A stretch of 64,000 bases of DNA from Allacma fusca (taxonomy: Eukaryota > Arthropoda > Collembola > Symphypleona > Sminthuridae): positions 46,820,847 through 46,884,846 of the forward strand of contig OX359248.1 in NCBI GenBank assembly GCA_947179485.1. Direction: 5' to 3'. This document shows, piece by piece, positions 36,365-46,300 of the stretch (positions within the stretch are counted from its first letter, which is position 1; each line of letters opens with the position of its first letter). The translations under genes were made by a program, and so were the position numbers. The notes beneath the pieces are model-generated. The model did no database searches. It was not told the DNA's origin and saw nothing but the letters and a program-made list of their open reading frames with translations.

Positions 36365-39300
36365 CCAATGACCTGTCCTCTTCTGTAGAAAATTCTACAG
36401 GTGTATTGATGACTTCTGTATGCGTATCTACAGAGTCTTGTCCGTTTTCGTCTGTCAGAACTTCCTGGAACTCTTCGTCCTCTTCTGTAGAATTTTCTAC
36501 AAGGACTTTTCGTTCCTTGGGTTGGTTGAATTGTTGGCTAGCCTGTTTGCTGCTCGTATCTGATTTTTCAGAATATTCTTGGCTCTCTCGGTTTGTTCTA
36601 TTTCTCTCTCTACTCGTGCTATTGCCTCTCTGATCCGACTGCCTTGCGCTTGTAGGCTTTGCAGTGTTTGTCTCTGAGCTTCGCTGGGTGGGCTTGGTGT
36701 TGAGTTCCACAAAGGGGGGCTCTTCCAAGGCCTTTTGCTCATCTGTGTGAAGCAATTGTGTTGAAATATCCGCCTTTACTGAGGGCCAAGGCACCTCAAC
36801 TCGTGAAGTCGCTTCTGAAGGTCCTTGATTTCCTGTTTCAATTTGTCCAGGTCTCCCTCTCTCTGTCGTAGGCGGTTGATTAATTCTCGGTTCTGATCCC
36901 GAATTGTAAGAATTTGTCTCTCTACGCTCACTGCTGTCGTCCACATCAAGTTCTGTTGGACTTGTCCCTGAACTACTTAATTCCTTAAGTGTTTTAAAGT
37001 CACTTTCATCAATAAGTGGTTGAGTCTCTTCCTCACCTTCGGATGTTACACCTGAGCTGTTTTCAGCTGGTTTATTAAATCCGAAATATCTTCTTTGGCT
37101 TTCTGAGTTTCCTGGAGGGTTGCTTTGTGATCTTTCTCCAGTTGTTTCAGCTTGCTCAGCACTTCCTGCTGTTCTGAAATCTGATGTAAAATTCTTTGTT
37201 GGAGACGAATTTCGTTCTCCTTTGCCTTGATTAATTGGGCTTGTAATCCCTTGATGATTTGGATTAATTCTTGCTTCGTATGTGTCATCAGTTACTCTGG
37301 TTGAACCTCGTCTTGTGATTTCTCCACTTGTGGGCAGAAACTTGACGTTTGAGGTTTTGTCTCTTGAATTAGCAGTTCTAAAGCTGCGATTCTCTGTTTG
37401 ATGTACTCTTCCTGAGCTGCGTACTTCCAAATTTTTATTTGGACTAAATTCCTCTGTTGTTTCAATCCCCTTATCTCGTCCCTGATTTCCTCTAGGGTGT
37501 TCATTTACTTTCGAGCGAGTGAAATATGGGTAATTTTTATCTAAAAATTCCCTATTGTCTGAATAATTTTCTGACGAAAGTTTTCTTACTTGTGTACTTG
37601 ACTGCTTAGTTGTACCTTTTTCTCCTTGAGTGTTATCTTTGTGTTGACGTAGTCCCTGGTTTGGTTTCCCTCCTTCACTTGGGGTGATTTGAGAGTGTGA
37701 GTAATTTTTATCACAAAATTCTCCTCTCTGTTGTACTGGCTGAGCTTGGTCACTTGAACTGTCTGAGTAATTTTCGGATGAAAACTCTCTAGTTATTTCT
37801 TCGGTTTGAGCAGGTTGAACTTTAAAAGTCACCTTCTTGCTCGTAGTTGAACTGTTATCTGAAGTGGTCGAACTCTTAAGAATTGACCGTGGCTGACTCA
37901 CTATAACTTTTCCACACTTGTTCCAATTTCGTTTTGTCACCAATTCCACTATATCGGAATCTAAATCATAACTATACTCGTCCTCAATGTGTTCACGCTG
38001 CAGGCACTTCTTAAGCCTTTCCACATGGACTTTCTGTCTCTTTTTAGAATTCCTAAGGTCTTGAATGATATAATTGTCTTTGGCTAAAACTTCTATGACT
38101 ACAAAGGGTCCTTTGTAAGGGTGAAGAAAGCGTTCGCTCTTTCCAACTATCCTGGTCGGTGTGAAGACTCGCACTGTGTCTCCGATGTTGAACTTAACGA
38201 ACCTTCTTTTCCTATCATACCAATCCTTACTGTAGTCCTGACGTTCCCTTATCTTAGCAATAGCTTTTTCTATTCTAGTAGTGGCTTCCTCAGCACTCAT
38301 AAAATTTGTGTCGACGCTGCTTAAGCACAGTTGTAAGTTAAAATCATATATGGGTTGTCGCCTAAACATCATAAAATAAGGAGTTTCTTTAGTCACGTCA
38401 TGGTGACTGCAATTGTAAGCATTTATTAAAAACGGTAAACAACTGCACCATAGTGCTTGCTCTTTTTGAGTGTAATGACTCAGCATAGTGCTTATAGTCT
38501 GGACCATTCTTTCTATTTGTCCAACACTATTATGTCTTAGTGCTGTAGATGTAGAATGGTTCATGCCTAATCGGCGAAGTAATGCTTGAGTGATTTCCGC
38601 TCTGAATTCGGATCCTCCGTCACTCAGCAAGTTTTTAAACAGTCCGTATTTTAAAACTACTTTGTGAAGCAAAAACTCTGCTATCCTGTCAGCAGTTTTA
38701 TCTGGAATTGCTTCTGCGATCACGAACTTTGAAACATAATCCTGTGCGATTATAATGTACTTATTCCCTTTTATGCTAATTTGCATGGGTCCAATGAGAT
38801 CAATACATAGTGCATCTCCTACATTTTCTATCCTGATTGGATGAAGCAATCCTGCTGGCTTCATTCTCATGGATTTAGCTGCTTGGCAACTTTCACATGA
38901 CATGACATATTTTGCTACTGAGACGTTCATTTTTCTCCAAAAATAATTTTTGTTGAGTCTATGAAGAGTTTTCTGGAATCCTAAATGTCCTCCGCATAGG
39001 ATCCCATCATGAGCTTTTGATAGTAGGAAATTTCTAAGTACTCGGGGTACGTATAACTTACGTCCATCTTTATGTACTATAGTAAGAATCCCTTCTTCAT
39101 CAATTTCATATCGGCTATACTTTTCTTTGTCCTTCCAATTTAACGTATGCCGCATCTTTATTTTGTCCATGATGAATAAACAATCTGGATCGTCCCTTTG
39201 CATCTCCTGCATGTTATGTTCCTCTAACATAGTAACTTGCTCTTCATCTTCAAGTATCCTACACACAGGCTTGTGTGTGGAAAAAGTATCTTTGCTCCCT

Positions 39301-42300
39301 TCGCACCCCTGTAGTGCGTGAGCTCCTGGAACAAATTTTATTGCTCTATTTAATGACATGTCCTCAGTTTTCTGAGCGTCTTTATTCCTTGGGTCTTCAT
39401 CCTGTGAAAGACATAGTGAATGTGACGTCTTTTTACTTGTCACAACACCCTGCCCTTTCAGAGGTTGAATCTTCCATGATCTTCCATCGGTGAATTTGAT
39501 TTCACCTTCCCGGATATTTTTCCTCAGCTCTTCTACTGTGGTTGCCAGTAGAGAGTAATTATCTTCATTTACTGGATTCTCTGTGGATATGTACGTATGC
39601 GACGGCGGAGGGTTTTTGTTTTCCTCCGACTCGCATGCTGCAGATCTTCGTTGGATATTTTTCATCCATTCCTCCACATCTCTGGAAATCTTCATCGCCT
39701 TGATCCGCTGTGGGGTATCAAGATCCGGATTGTTAGCATATCCTGGACTTTCTGCATCAGGAACTTGATCAATCTTCCTGGCAGATTGTGCAGTGTATGT
39801 CTTCAATTGCGAAATAACTTCCTGTTTGAGCTTCCATTCGTCTCCTTTTGCTGACGTTGGATTCCTCCAAGTCTCTTCAAATGCAAACCATTTCTCTTCA
39901 TCTGTGGGATCGTGTCCGGATGGAATGTGATTTTCCACACTGAACTTTTCTTGTTTCAGTGTCGGTCGGTCGCATTCCTTTTGGACGTTCCTATCCTCAT
40001 CCGTGAGTACCAATTTCTTGGCCTCTTTAGGACTGGCGGGATGGGTGGGCGGGTTAGTTGAGGACTTCTCTTGTGTAGTCTCAGCTGCCTGGCTCACCAG
40101 ATCCGCTGTCTCCTGATTCTTCAAGGTTTGATCATGGACTTCCGTATCGGAGTCTACAATTATGGCTGGTGGTAGATGTACAGCTTTAGTTTCAGCCTCA
40201 CCTGCCCCATCCATTGTTGTGAATTCCATTGTACTCCGTGTCATCTGCCCTAGGGATTTTGGTGAGTCAATGTCGACCTTCCCATTGGCTGAACTTTGTG
40301 ACGTTGTTGCTGTCGTTGACTTTGGAGTAGGAGACCAATCAGTCCCCATTCCAATGTCAGTGATAGTATTTCTGTCAAAATCTTCATGCTCATTTTGAAC
40401 TTGAGCTTTCTTTGGCGATAGAAATTCTTTCATATCTAATTCATTTATTGTTGCATTGTGACGCTCTATATCTTGTATTAGTTTGAGATTTTTCTCGTAG
40501 ATATACTCGTTGGTGTATTTCCAGGTATTTTCATCCTCTAGTGGATCATCCTCCCGAAATTCGTGGATTGTAATTATGTCATCTACGGATAATTTCCATT
40601 CTTTGAGCGCTGAGTAGCTGTGTGTAACTTCATTAACACAGCTCTTTACGCTCATTGTATGGTTCTCCCAATCCGTTTCCTCCAAATTCGGTTGAGGTAC
40701 TAAAATTTCCACTTGTGATTTGACTTTACGCCTGGGTTGACCTTTCAATCTTCCTGACCATGGATTTTGTCGCTGTGGGATTATGGCTTCCTCTTCGTCT
40801 GAGGATTGACTTTCGTCATCCGTCCAATATTTTCCCTTATAGCTTTCCCTGGTCGTAAGGCTGGCTGCACACGTTGGTGGTGGCATTATTATGTTCCCCT
40901 GAGGGATTTGTTTTTGCTCTTCCAAAGCAATTTTGTGTTCCTTGACCGGGTCTGGTTCAAATTCAATCACTCGGTCCTCTGTATCCTCCAAATCTTCCTT
41001 TGTATAGGGTAATGGAGCTCTTGATAGAAAGTCTGCATCCAAGTGTAATGCTCCTTTCTTGTATGTAACTTGAAAGTCAAATTCCTGTAGTTTATTTACA
41101 AACTTACTTATTCGGTGGTTTGGATCTTTTTGTAATCGTAGGTAGCATAATGCTAAATGATCTGATCTGATTAAAAATTTTCTCAAATAAAGATATTGTC
41201 TGAATTTGCGAACTGCATATACGACTGCTGCTAGTTCTAATTCTGTGACTGAGTAATTCTTTTCTGACTGAATTAATGTCCTTGAAGCATAAGCTATTGG
41301 ATGTTCTCCTCCATCATCTTGGAGTATACAGCATCCTAGTCCTGAAATTGATGCATCTGTATGCAGTATGCAATCCAACTCTGGGTTGAAATGAGCTAGA
41401 ACTGGCTGTGTCATTAACTTAGTTTTGAGAATGTTGAAGGCAATTGTTGCATCTGCACTCCATTGGAAGCATCTTATGCGTTTTTGTCCTTCAGATTTCC
41501 CTTTACTCCCAATCCATGATTGTGAGATAGGACTAGCAATTTTTGCGAAGTCCTTGATGTATTTTCTGTAGAAACTGCATATTCCGAAAAATCTTCTTGC
41601 TTCTGTTTCGGATTTTGGTATTGGCACATGTCTAATAGCGTCCACCTTTGCAGGATCTGGACTGGTGCCTTCCCTGGATACTTTAAATCCTAAAACAATT
41701 ACTTCAAAATATCCGAATTTGCATTTCTTTGGCTTAAACTTAAAGTTCTTGTTGCTGGCTCTTAACATCAATTCTTCGAGAGATGCTAATTTGTCCAAAA
41801 GATGAATTCCATAAGAGATTACATCATCTAAATATACCATGGCTCCCCTAAATTTGAGTGAGCCCAGCATTTGATCTGCTGCTCGCTGAAAAGCTGACGG
41901 TGCAATCTTGACTCCCATAGGTAGTCGTTTGAATGCATATAATCCGTCCTGTGTAATGAAAGAGGTTATAATTTGATCATCCTCGTGTATTAATAGTTGA
42001 AAGAAGCCTGACTCCATGTCAAGAGTGTCGAACATTGCAGATTTTCCAAATTGCATAAGTATGTCATCTATTCTTGCTAAAGGGTAAACTTGATCTGTGA
42101 TGGTCTTATTTAATGCTCGATAATCCACAACTGATCTAAATGTTCCGTCTTTCTTTTTGATGAGAAATAGTGGACTGCTGTAAGGTCCGTTTACTTCCTT
42201 TATTATGTCCGCATCTAACATCTTTTGTACTTCCTCACGTACTTTTTGTCGCTCCATAGGTGAGCAAGGGAAAGGTTTTGCCTGAACGGGTGGATTATTT

Positions 42301-43307
42301 CCCGTATGAATCCGAATGGGATCAATCCACGCTGGTTCTTTCAAATCTCCCTTGTTGAATGCGAAGCATTCTGGATATCTTGTCAACAATGCTCGGTACT
42401 TTGCTCTTCCTTCCTCATCGAGCTCTTCATTGATGTCGAAACAATCGAGCTGTTCTTGTGTGAGCCTTTTGTGAGCATCACGTAATTGATTGCGTTTGAT
42501 TTTGATGAGATCAAAATTTTCCTCAGCATGACCTATAGCTGTACGTCCATACATCGTTTGTGGGCATGGAGCTGGATTAAATACGTATGCGAAAGGTTCT
42601 TCATTTGGTACTACACCTGCGGCTACTAAAAGTCGCTTGCTGGTGTAAAGCTTTTCTGATGGTTGCAAATAAAAATCCTTTTTGATACGTTTTGGAATTT
42701 GTATGGGCACCTTCATGTGTCCATAGGCTGGTATAGTGACTGCTTTTCGAGTCCTGCACATCATGTTCCTTGGTCCTTTGACTTCATGAAATGAAAAAAT
42801 TGACCTGACAAATTCTATGTCGGCCTTTTTCTCTCCGACGTAGAGATGAGTGTCTCTAGTCATTGGGACTGTTTGAAATCGGTCGCTCCGTATTTCATTA
42901 TTCTTGTAATCCAACGTTATTCCATAACGTGATAAAAGATCTTCACCTATAATCATTCGTGGCTCTAGTGTTTCCATCACTAGACCTTTGAATAAAAGTT
43001 TTTCACCTTCAATCATCATTGTGAATTTGGTGAGACAAATTGGTTTTACCAATTCTGCATTTGCTACTGCTACTCGCAGGGCGCTTGGAACTTCTTTTAT
43101 TTCCGCACATCTGGGTACTAAGTTTCTTTGGATACAGGATCTTGTTGCTCCTGAATCTAGTAAAGCTGGTATCATCATACTACATATTTGCACTTGTAAA
43201 GTTGACTTGTTGCCGTTTGATAAACGACATGGGTTAAGATCAATAATTTCTAATTCTTCGTCGTCTTTGGACTGACTTTCTAATCTAGTTGCTATAATTG
43301 CATTCAT
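36111..43307 (-). CDS. pol: Retroelement Pol polyprotein, 2398 aa
   Basis: Aspartic protease active site LLDSGATRS at residues about 49-57. Reverse transcriptase about 345-540 with SVVDYRALN, RLPMGVKIAPSAFQ and catalytic YLDD (492-495). RNase H about 645-765 (LHTDAS, then ELELAAVVYAVRKFRQYL and RSDHLAL). Integrase with an H-x4-type zinc finger (HLGFQKTLH, then CESCQ, about 1430-1480), a catalytic triad D-D-35-E near 1502, 1564 and 1600, and a GPF-type C-terminal module (YKGPFVVIEVLAKDNY). Two additions are unusual: about 640 acidic, low-complexity residues between RNase H and integrase, and about 650 Ser/Thr/Glu-rich residues after integrase. Pol begins 20 bp after the gag stop in another frame. 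The family commonly uses frameshifting or re-initiation here. Confidence 0.95.
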   Translation of the reverse strand: MNAIIATRLESQSKDDEELEIIDLNPCRLSNGNKSTLQVQICSMMIPALLDSGATRSCIQRNLVPRCAEIKEVPSALRVAVANAELVKPICLTKFTMMIEGEKLLFKGLVMETLEPRMIIGEDLLSRYGITLDYKNNEIRSDRFQTVPMTRDTHLYVGEKKADIEFVRSIFSFHEVKGPRNMMCRTRKAVTIPAYGHMKVPIQIPKRIKKDFYLQPSEKLYTSKRLLVAAGVVPNEEPFAYVFNPAPCPQTMYGRTAIGHAEENFDLIKIKRNQLRDAHKRLTQEQLDCFDINEELDEEGRAKYRALLTRYPECFAFNKGDLKEPAWIDPIRIHTGNNPPVQAKPFPCSPMERQKVREEVQKMLDADIIKEVNGPYSSPLFLIKKKDGTFRSVVDYRALNKTITDQVYPLARIDDILMQFGKSAMFDTLDMESGFFQLLIHEDDQIITSFITQDGLYAFKRLPMGVKIAPSAFQRAADQMLGSLKFRGAMVYLDDVISYGIHLLDKLASLEELMLRASNKNFKFKPKKCKFGYFEVIVLGFKVSREGTSPDPAKVDAIRHVPIPKSETEARRFFGICSFYRKYIKDFAKIASPISQSWIGSKGKSEGQKRIRCFQWSADATIAFNILKTKLMTQPVLAHFNPELDCILHTDASISGLGCCILQDDGGEHPIAYASRTLIQSEKNYSVTELELAAVVYAVRKFRQYLYLRKFLIRSDHLALCYLRLQKDPNHRISKFVNKLQEFDFQVTYKKGALHLDADFLSRAPLPYTKEDLEDTEDRVIEFEPDPVKEHKIALEEQKQIPQGNIIMPPPTCAASLTTRESYKGKYWTDDESQSSDEEEAIIPQRQNPWSGRLKGQPRRKVKSQVEILVPQPNLEETDWENHTMSVKSCVNEVTHSYSALKEWKLSVDDIITIHEFREDDPLEDENTWKYTNEYIYEKNLKLIQDIERHNATINELDMKEFLSPKKAQVQNEHEDFDRNTITDIGMGTDWSPTPKSTTATTSQSSANGKVDIDSPKSLGQMTRSTMEFTTMDGAGEAETKAVHLPPAIIVDSDTEVHDQTLKNQETADLVSQAAETTQEKSSTNPPTHPASPKEAKKLVLTDEDRNVQKECDRPTLKQEKFSVENHIPSGHDPTDEEKWFAFEETWRNPTSAKGDEWKLKQEVISQLKTYTAQSARKIDQVPDAESPGYANNPDLDTPQRIKAMKISRDVEEWMKNIQRRSAACESEENKNPPPSHTYISTENPVNEDNYSLLATTVEELRKNIREGEIKFTDGRSWKIQPLKGQGVVTSKKTSHSLCLSQDEDPRNKDAQKTEDMSLNRAIKFVPGAHALQGCEGSKDTFSTHKPVCRILEDEEQVTMLEEHNMQEMQRDDPDCLFIMDKIKMRHTLNWKDKEKYSRYEIDEEGILTIVHKDGRKLYVPRVLRNFLLSKAHDGILCGGHLGFQKTLHRLNKNYFWRKMNVSVAKYVMSCESCQAAKSMRMKPAGLLHPIRIENVGDALCIDLIGPMQISIKGNKYIIIAQDYVSKFVIAEAIPDKTADRIAEFLLHKVVLKYGLFKNLLSDGGSEFRAEITQALLRRLGMNHSTSTALRHNSVGQIERMVQTISTMLSHYTQKEQALWCSCLPFLINAYNCSHHDVTKETPYFMMFRRQPIYDFNLQLCLSSVDTNFMSAEEATTRIEKAIAKIRERQDYSKDWYDRKRRFVKFNIGDTVRVFTPTRIVGKSERFLHPYKGPFVVIEVLAKDNYIIQDLRNSKKRQKVHVERLKKCLQREHIEDEYSYDLDSDIVELVTKRNWNKCGKVIVSQPRSILKSSTTSDNSSTTSKKVTFKVQPAQTEEITREFSSENYSDSSSDQAQPVQQRGEFCDKNYSHSQITPSEGGKPNQGLRQHKDNTQGEKGTTKQSSTQVRKLSSENYSDNREFLDKNYPYFTRSKVNEHPRGNQGRDKGIETTEEFSPNKNLEVRSSGRVHQTENRSFRTANSRDKTSNVKFLPTSGEITRRGSTRVTDDTYEARINPNHQGITSPINQGKGERNSSPTKNFTSDFRTAGSAEQAETTGERSQSNPPGNSESQRRYFGFNKPAENSSGVTSEGEEETQPLIDESDFKTLKELSSSGTSPTELDVDDSSERRETNSYNSGSEPRINQPPTTERGRPGQIETGNQGPSEATSRVEVPWPSVKADISTQLLHTDEQKALEEPPFVELNTKPTQRSSETNTAKPTSARQSDQRGNSTSRERNRTNRESQEYSEKSDTSSKQASQQFNQPKERKVLVENSTEEDEEFQEVLTDENGQDSVDTHTEVINTPVEFSTEEDRSLDVITKDSPRRPERIRTNTSDRRETVSDPQNPTSTNPTGTSTSSGGNSGVKEAGETPQEGSAEETGESRRYPTRTRKRTRRFGSV
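36497..36742 (-). CDS. Overprinted coiled-coil ORF d, 81 aa
   Basis: ATG-started, in the same frame as the other four short ORFs. After a Pro-rich start it runs QTLQSLQAQGSRIREAIARV and EREIEQTERAKNILKNQI, a clear heptad-like pattern. The overlapping pol frame is low-complexity Ser/Thr/Gln sequence. Confidence 0.45.
   Translation of the reverse strand: MSKRPWKSPPLWNSTPSPPSEAQRQTLQSLQAQGSRIREAIARVEREIEQTERAKNILKNQIRAANRLANNSTNPRNEKSL
36776..36946 (-). CDS. Overprinted coiled-coil ORF c, 56 aa
   Basis: ATG at 36944-36946, stop at 36776-36778. Reads MWTTAVSVERQILTIRDQNR and then ELINRLRQREGDLDKLKQEI, a textbook heptad pattern with Leu/Ile at a/d positions. It is found by continuing the frame of the neighbouring short ORFs and is shorter than common ORF cut-offs. 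Confidence 0.4.
   Translation of the reverse strand: MWTTAVSVERQILTIRDQNRELINRLRQREGDLDKLKQEIKDLQKRLHELRCLGPQ
37046..37288 (-). CDS. Overprinted coiled-coil ORF b, 80 aa
   Basis: Starts 3 bp after the stop of ORF a. It is coiled-coil-like over nearly its whole length: ELIQIIKGLQAQLIKAKENE, then QQEVLSKLKQLEKDHKATLQ. It overlaps pol tail codons in another frame. Confidence 0.45.
   Translation of the reverse strand: MTHTKQELIQIIKGLQAQLIKAKENEIRLQQRILHQISEQQEVLSKLKQLEKDHKATLQETQKAKEDISDLINQLKTAQV
37292..37504 (-). CDS. Overprinted coiled-coil ORF a, 70 aa
   Basis: First of the series, ATG at 37502-37504. Reads MNTLEEIRDEIRGLKQQRNL, then EEYIKQRIAALELLIQE, followed by a polar tail. Tight spacing to ORF b suggests coupled translation if both are real. 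Confidence 0.45.
   Translation of the reverse strand: MNTLEEIRDEIRGLKQQRNLVQIKIWKYAAQEEYIKQRIAALELLIQETKPQTSSFCPQVEKSQDEVQPE
37520..37795 (-). repeat. Duplicated module in the pol tail
   Basis: Two copies of a peptide module SSENYSD followed by (E)F-x-DKNY occur in the pol frame (about 37682-37795 and 37520-37592), with matching DNA words GTAATTTT. They show that the tail has grown partly by internal duplication. Confidence 0.6.
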
Positions 43308-43327
43308 TCTTTCTTGGATATCTTCAT

Positions 43328-46300
43328 TTACTGGGGGTGCATCCCCCTCTGTGAGTTTCCCGACGGATATGGGCTAGACTGTCTTTTGTGTGGGCAGTTT
43401 CTTCTTAGGTGGCCCATCTCTCCACATCCGAAACATTTTAAGTCGGTTTGGGTGGATTCTAGCGCCAATTGTCCCGGTATCGGTTGTGATTGCTCCTGGC
43501 GGTCTGGTTGATTCCTCCAGGAGTTGTTTCTGTCGGTGCTTTGGCTGTTCCGGTCCCTGGAGTTAGTTCTACTCCTGTTGTTATTGTTGTTGTACTGTTG
43601 GGGTCGTTGACCTCCTTGGTTATTGTTGGGCTGATAACCCTGGTTCTGGTAACCTTGTGGGTTGGCCTGAATTTGCTGCATGCCAGGGTTGGCGTACCCT
43701 GCATTTTGTCCTGGACCGTATCCTTGTTGCGGTACGTATCCTTGAGATGGTCCATACCCTTGAGTGGGTGCATAACCTTGAAATGGTGCATAACCCTGTT
43801 GTGGTGGGTATCCTTGATTCGGATTAAACCCTTGAGGTGGCATAAAGCCTTGAGTTTGATTAAATCCTTGGCTGTTATAGCCGTTGTAGGATTGGTTGTA
43901 CCCTTGGTTCATCTGTTGGTCATTCCACTGACGATTTCCCTGGTTGTTAGGGTTGTTGTTGTAGTATTGTCGGTTCGGACTTTGTCTAGATCCGAAGTTT
44001 TGGTTCCGCTGAGGGTAACCTTGGTTGTTGGAGCTGTTGCCATCATTTCTGTACTGAGGCCTACTCCTGTCTTGATTATTGTAGAATCTCTCAGGTGTTG
44101 GAGATCTACCTCGGTTCCCATAATTTCTTCGGTCATCATACCCTTGGTTGTTACGTCCCCTGTCCGGGTAGTTGTTATTGTTACTGTAACCTGGGCTGAA
44201 ATTCCGTGAGTTGTTGAAGTTTCCCTGACCTGGACTTCGTCCTCGTTGGTCATTAGGTCTATTCTCAGGTCTCCGATGGTCCTGTTGTTCTCTCACTGCA
44301 GCTATTTTCACTACAGTTGTTTCCGCTGGAACGGATTTCATTCCGGAGGTTAATTTCTCCAACATTTCTTGGACTTTGGCAAATCTTGTCTCAATAGATT
44401 CCGCGCCGTCCGTCTTTCGGTCTTCATCATACTGCTTGATTCCCTCTATGAAATCTGCTACAGTTCCTGCTGTCCATCCTCGGCAGAAAACTATGTATTC
44501 GGATGTTAAACCTGCGCGTAAGAGTCTGATTTTCTCCAGTTCGGGCATAAATCTGTCGACTCTATTGATTAGTGCTAATTTCGCATCTATGTATGCGCAT
44601 GGATCTTCATCCGTATTCATCTTTCGCTTTTCCATTAGTGTACGTATCATTTGGTCGGTGATACTGTACCTTATTAAAAATTCCTCCCTGAATTCGTCCC
44701 AGTTAATGGTGTCGTAGGGTAGTTCCTCATGTAATCTTCGTTCGGCAATCCAATTTCTGATCCAATCCCTGACGGGTGGGTCAAAGATGATCTGTACGTA
44801 TTGCATCCTAGTTATGATGGTATCTCCTCCGAACCTGTTGGTCTGAAGCTCGGCTGTTGCGAAGGCTGTCTCTGGGTCATCTACACCCGGTTTGAATTCT
44901 ACTTTGGGAAACATGAGGGCGGTCATGTCGTCGTCCAGATGTCTCCTTGGAATTATTCGTACTTGTTCTTGGTCTGCAACTTCCTCAATACGTATTCCCT
45001 GATTGCGATTGAGTGGTACGTATGGGTTGATGATATTAACGTTGACCTGGTTGAAGAAATTATTTCTGTTCACAATCTGTCTATTCCTCCAGTTGTCGAA
45101 GGCTTCGAAGTCGTGAGGGTTACTTGAGTTGCTACTACTGGAGCTGGATGATGAACTACTTCCTCCGGAACTTCCGGGGTCGCTCCTTGCTCTCTGTCTA
45201 CCTCCGATGTGTCTACCTCCTCTTGAGCCTCCTCGACCTGGATTTGACCTTGATTGTGATGGTCGCTGGTTGTGGGAGTTGTTGTTATTAGCTCCTCTCG
45301 GCTGGTTTCCTCTCCCTGATCCACTTGGTCCTGGGCCTGGTGGTCTGGGTTGGTTATTTCCAATTTGACGGCGTGCTCGTAAGGGTTTACGTCTTTTTCT
45401 GACTTGAGTGAGTACTACTTGAGTTTCCGGACTAAGATCTCGGAGTCGGATTCTTGGGAAGAAGTGAGTTTCTCCGGTATTATCCACAAATCGGACTTCC
45501 TCTTGTATCTCTTCGTCTCTTTCGATTGCTCTGAACGCTGCGTCGTAGGCGTCGTCTATAGAGATTCTTATCGTGAATTGACCTGGTACTTCTGGAATAA
45601 TGAAGTCCTCTTCGTCAACTCCAATAAAAATGTGGTCTGTCTCTTCACTAGACTGTGCACTGTTATGCTGCCCACTCTCACGTCTTGGAGTGTCTCTCTG
45701 TACTACCTGCTCTTCTTCTTCCTCGCTGGACGTGTCACTCAAGATTTCTACGTTAGGGTCGTGAATTAATCTATTCAGTGCCTCTTGGTGGTCGTGTTCG
45801 TTCTCGATTTCTTCCAAGAAGCCTGGTGGTACCCTTTGTCTGCGAACGCCGTTCGGTAGACTGATGTGTCGATGGTAAAGTCTGAAGTTGGGTGCGATGT
45901 AGCTGGAGATCTGCCCTGGATCTAAAGATCTTCGGGTGATTATGTTCCAGAAGGTAAATATCGGGTGTTCACTCAGAACAATCTCTTCGTGTTCAGCTCT
46001 TGTAGCTGCAAACGCTTCAAAGTTTGAATCTCTTGCTGGTCTGAACCTTCGTTGTATGATACCGTCCCTTCTGTTGTAATAGATCAGGCGTCTCACTTGG
46101 CCTGTCCAGGTTGCTTCGTTTTCTACCCCCTGGTTTCTGAATCTGTCTTGTTTACGGGCGATCTTAGCGTATTGCCTCACTGTTATTCTGCTTGGTACTA
46201 ACTCGTCTTCGGTTGCTTCGTTCTCACTGGTGTATACTCGGCCACTGGGTCCTGTCCAAATGTTAACTCCGTATTGCAAGTCGTCAAGCCAATTGACTTT

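Noticed and set aside
43459-45368. Several 80-240-aa frames overlapping the 3' half of gag on both strands
   Set aside because: Shadows of repetitive Q/N/G/S-rich codons; unlike the pol-tail ORFs they form no consistent single-frame series with structural character.
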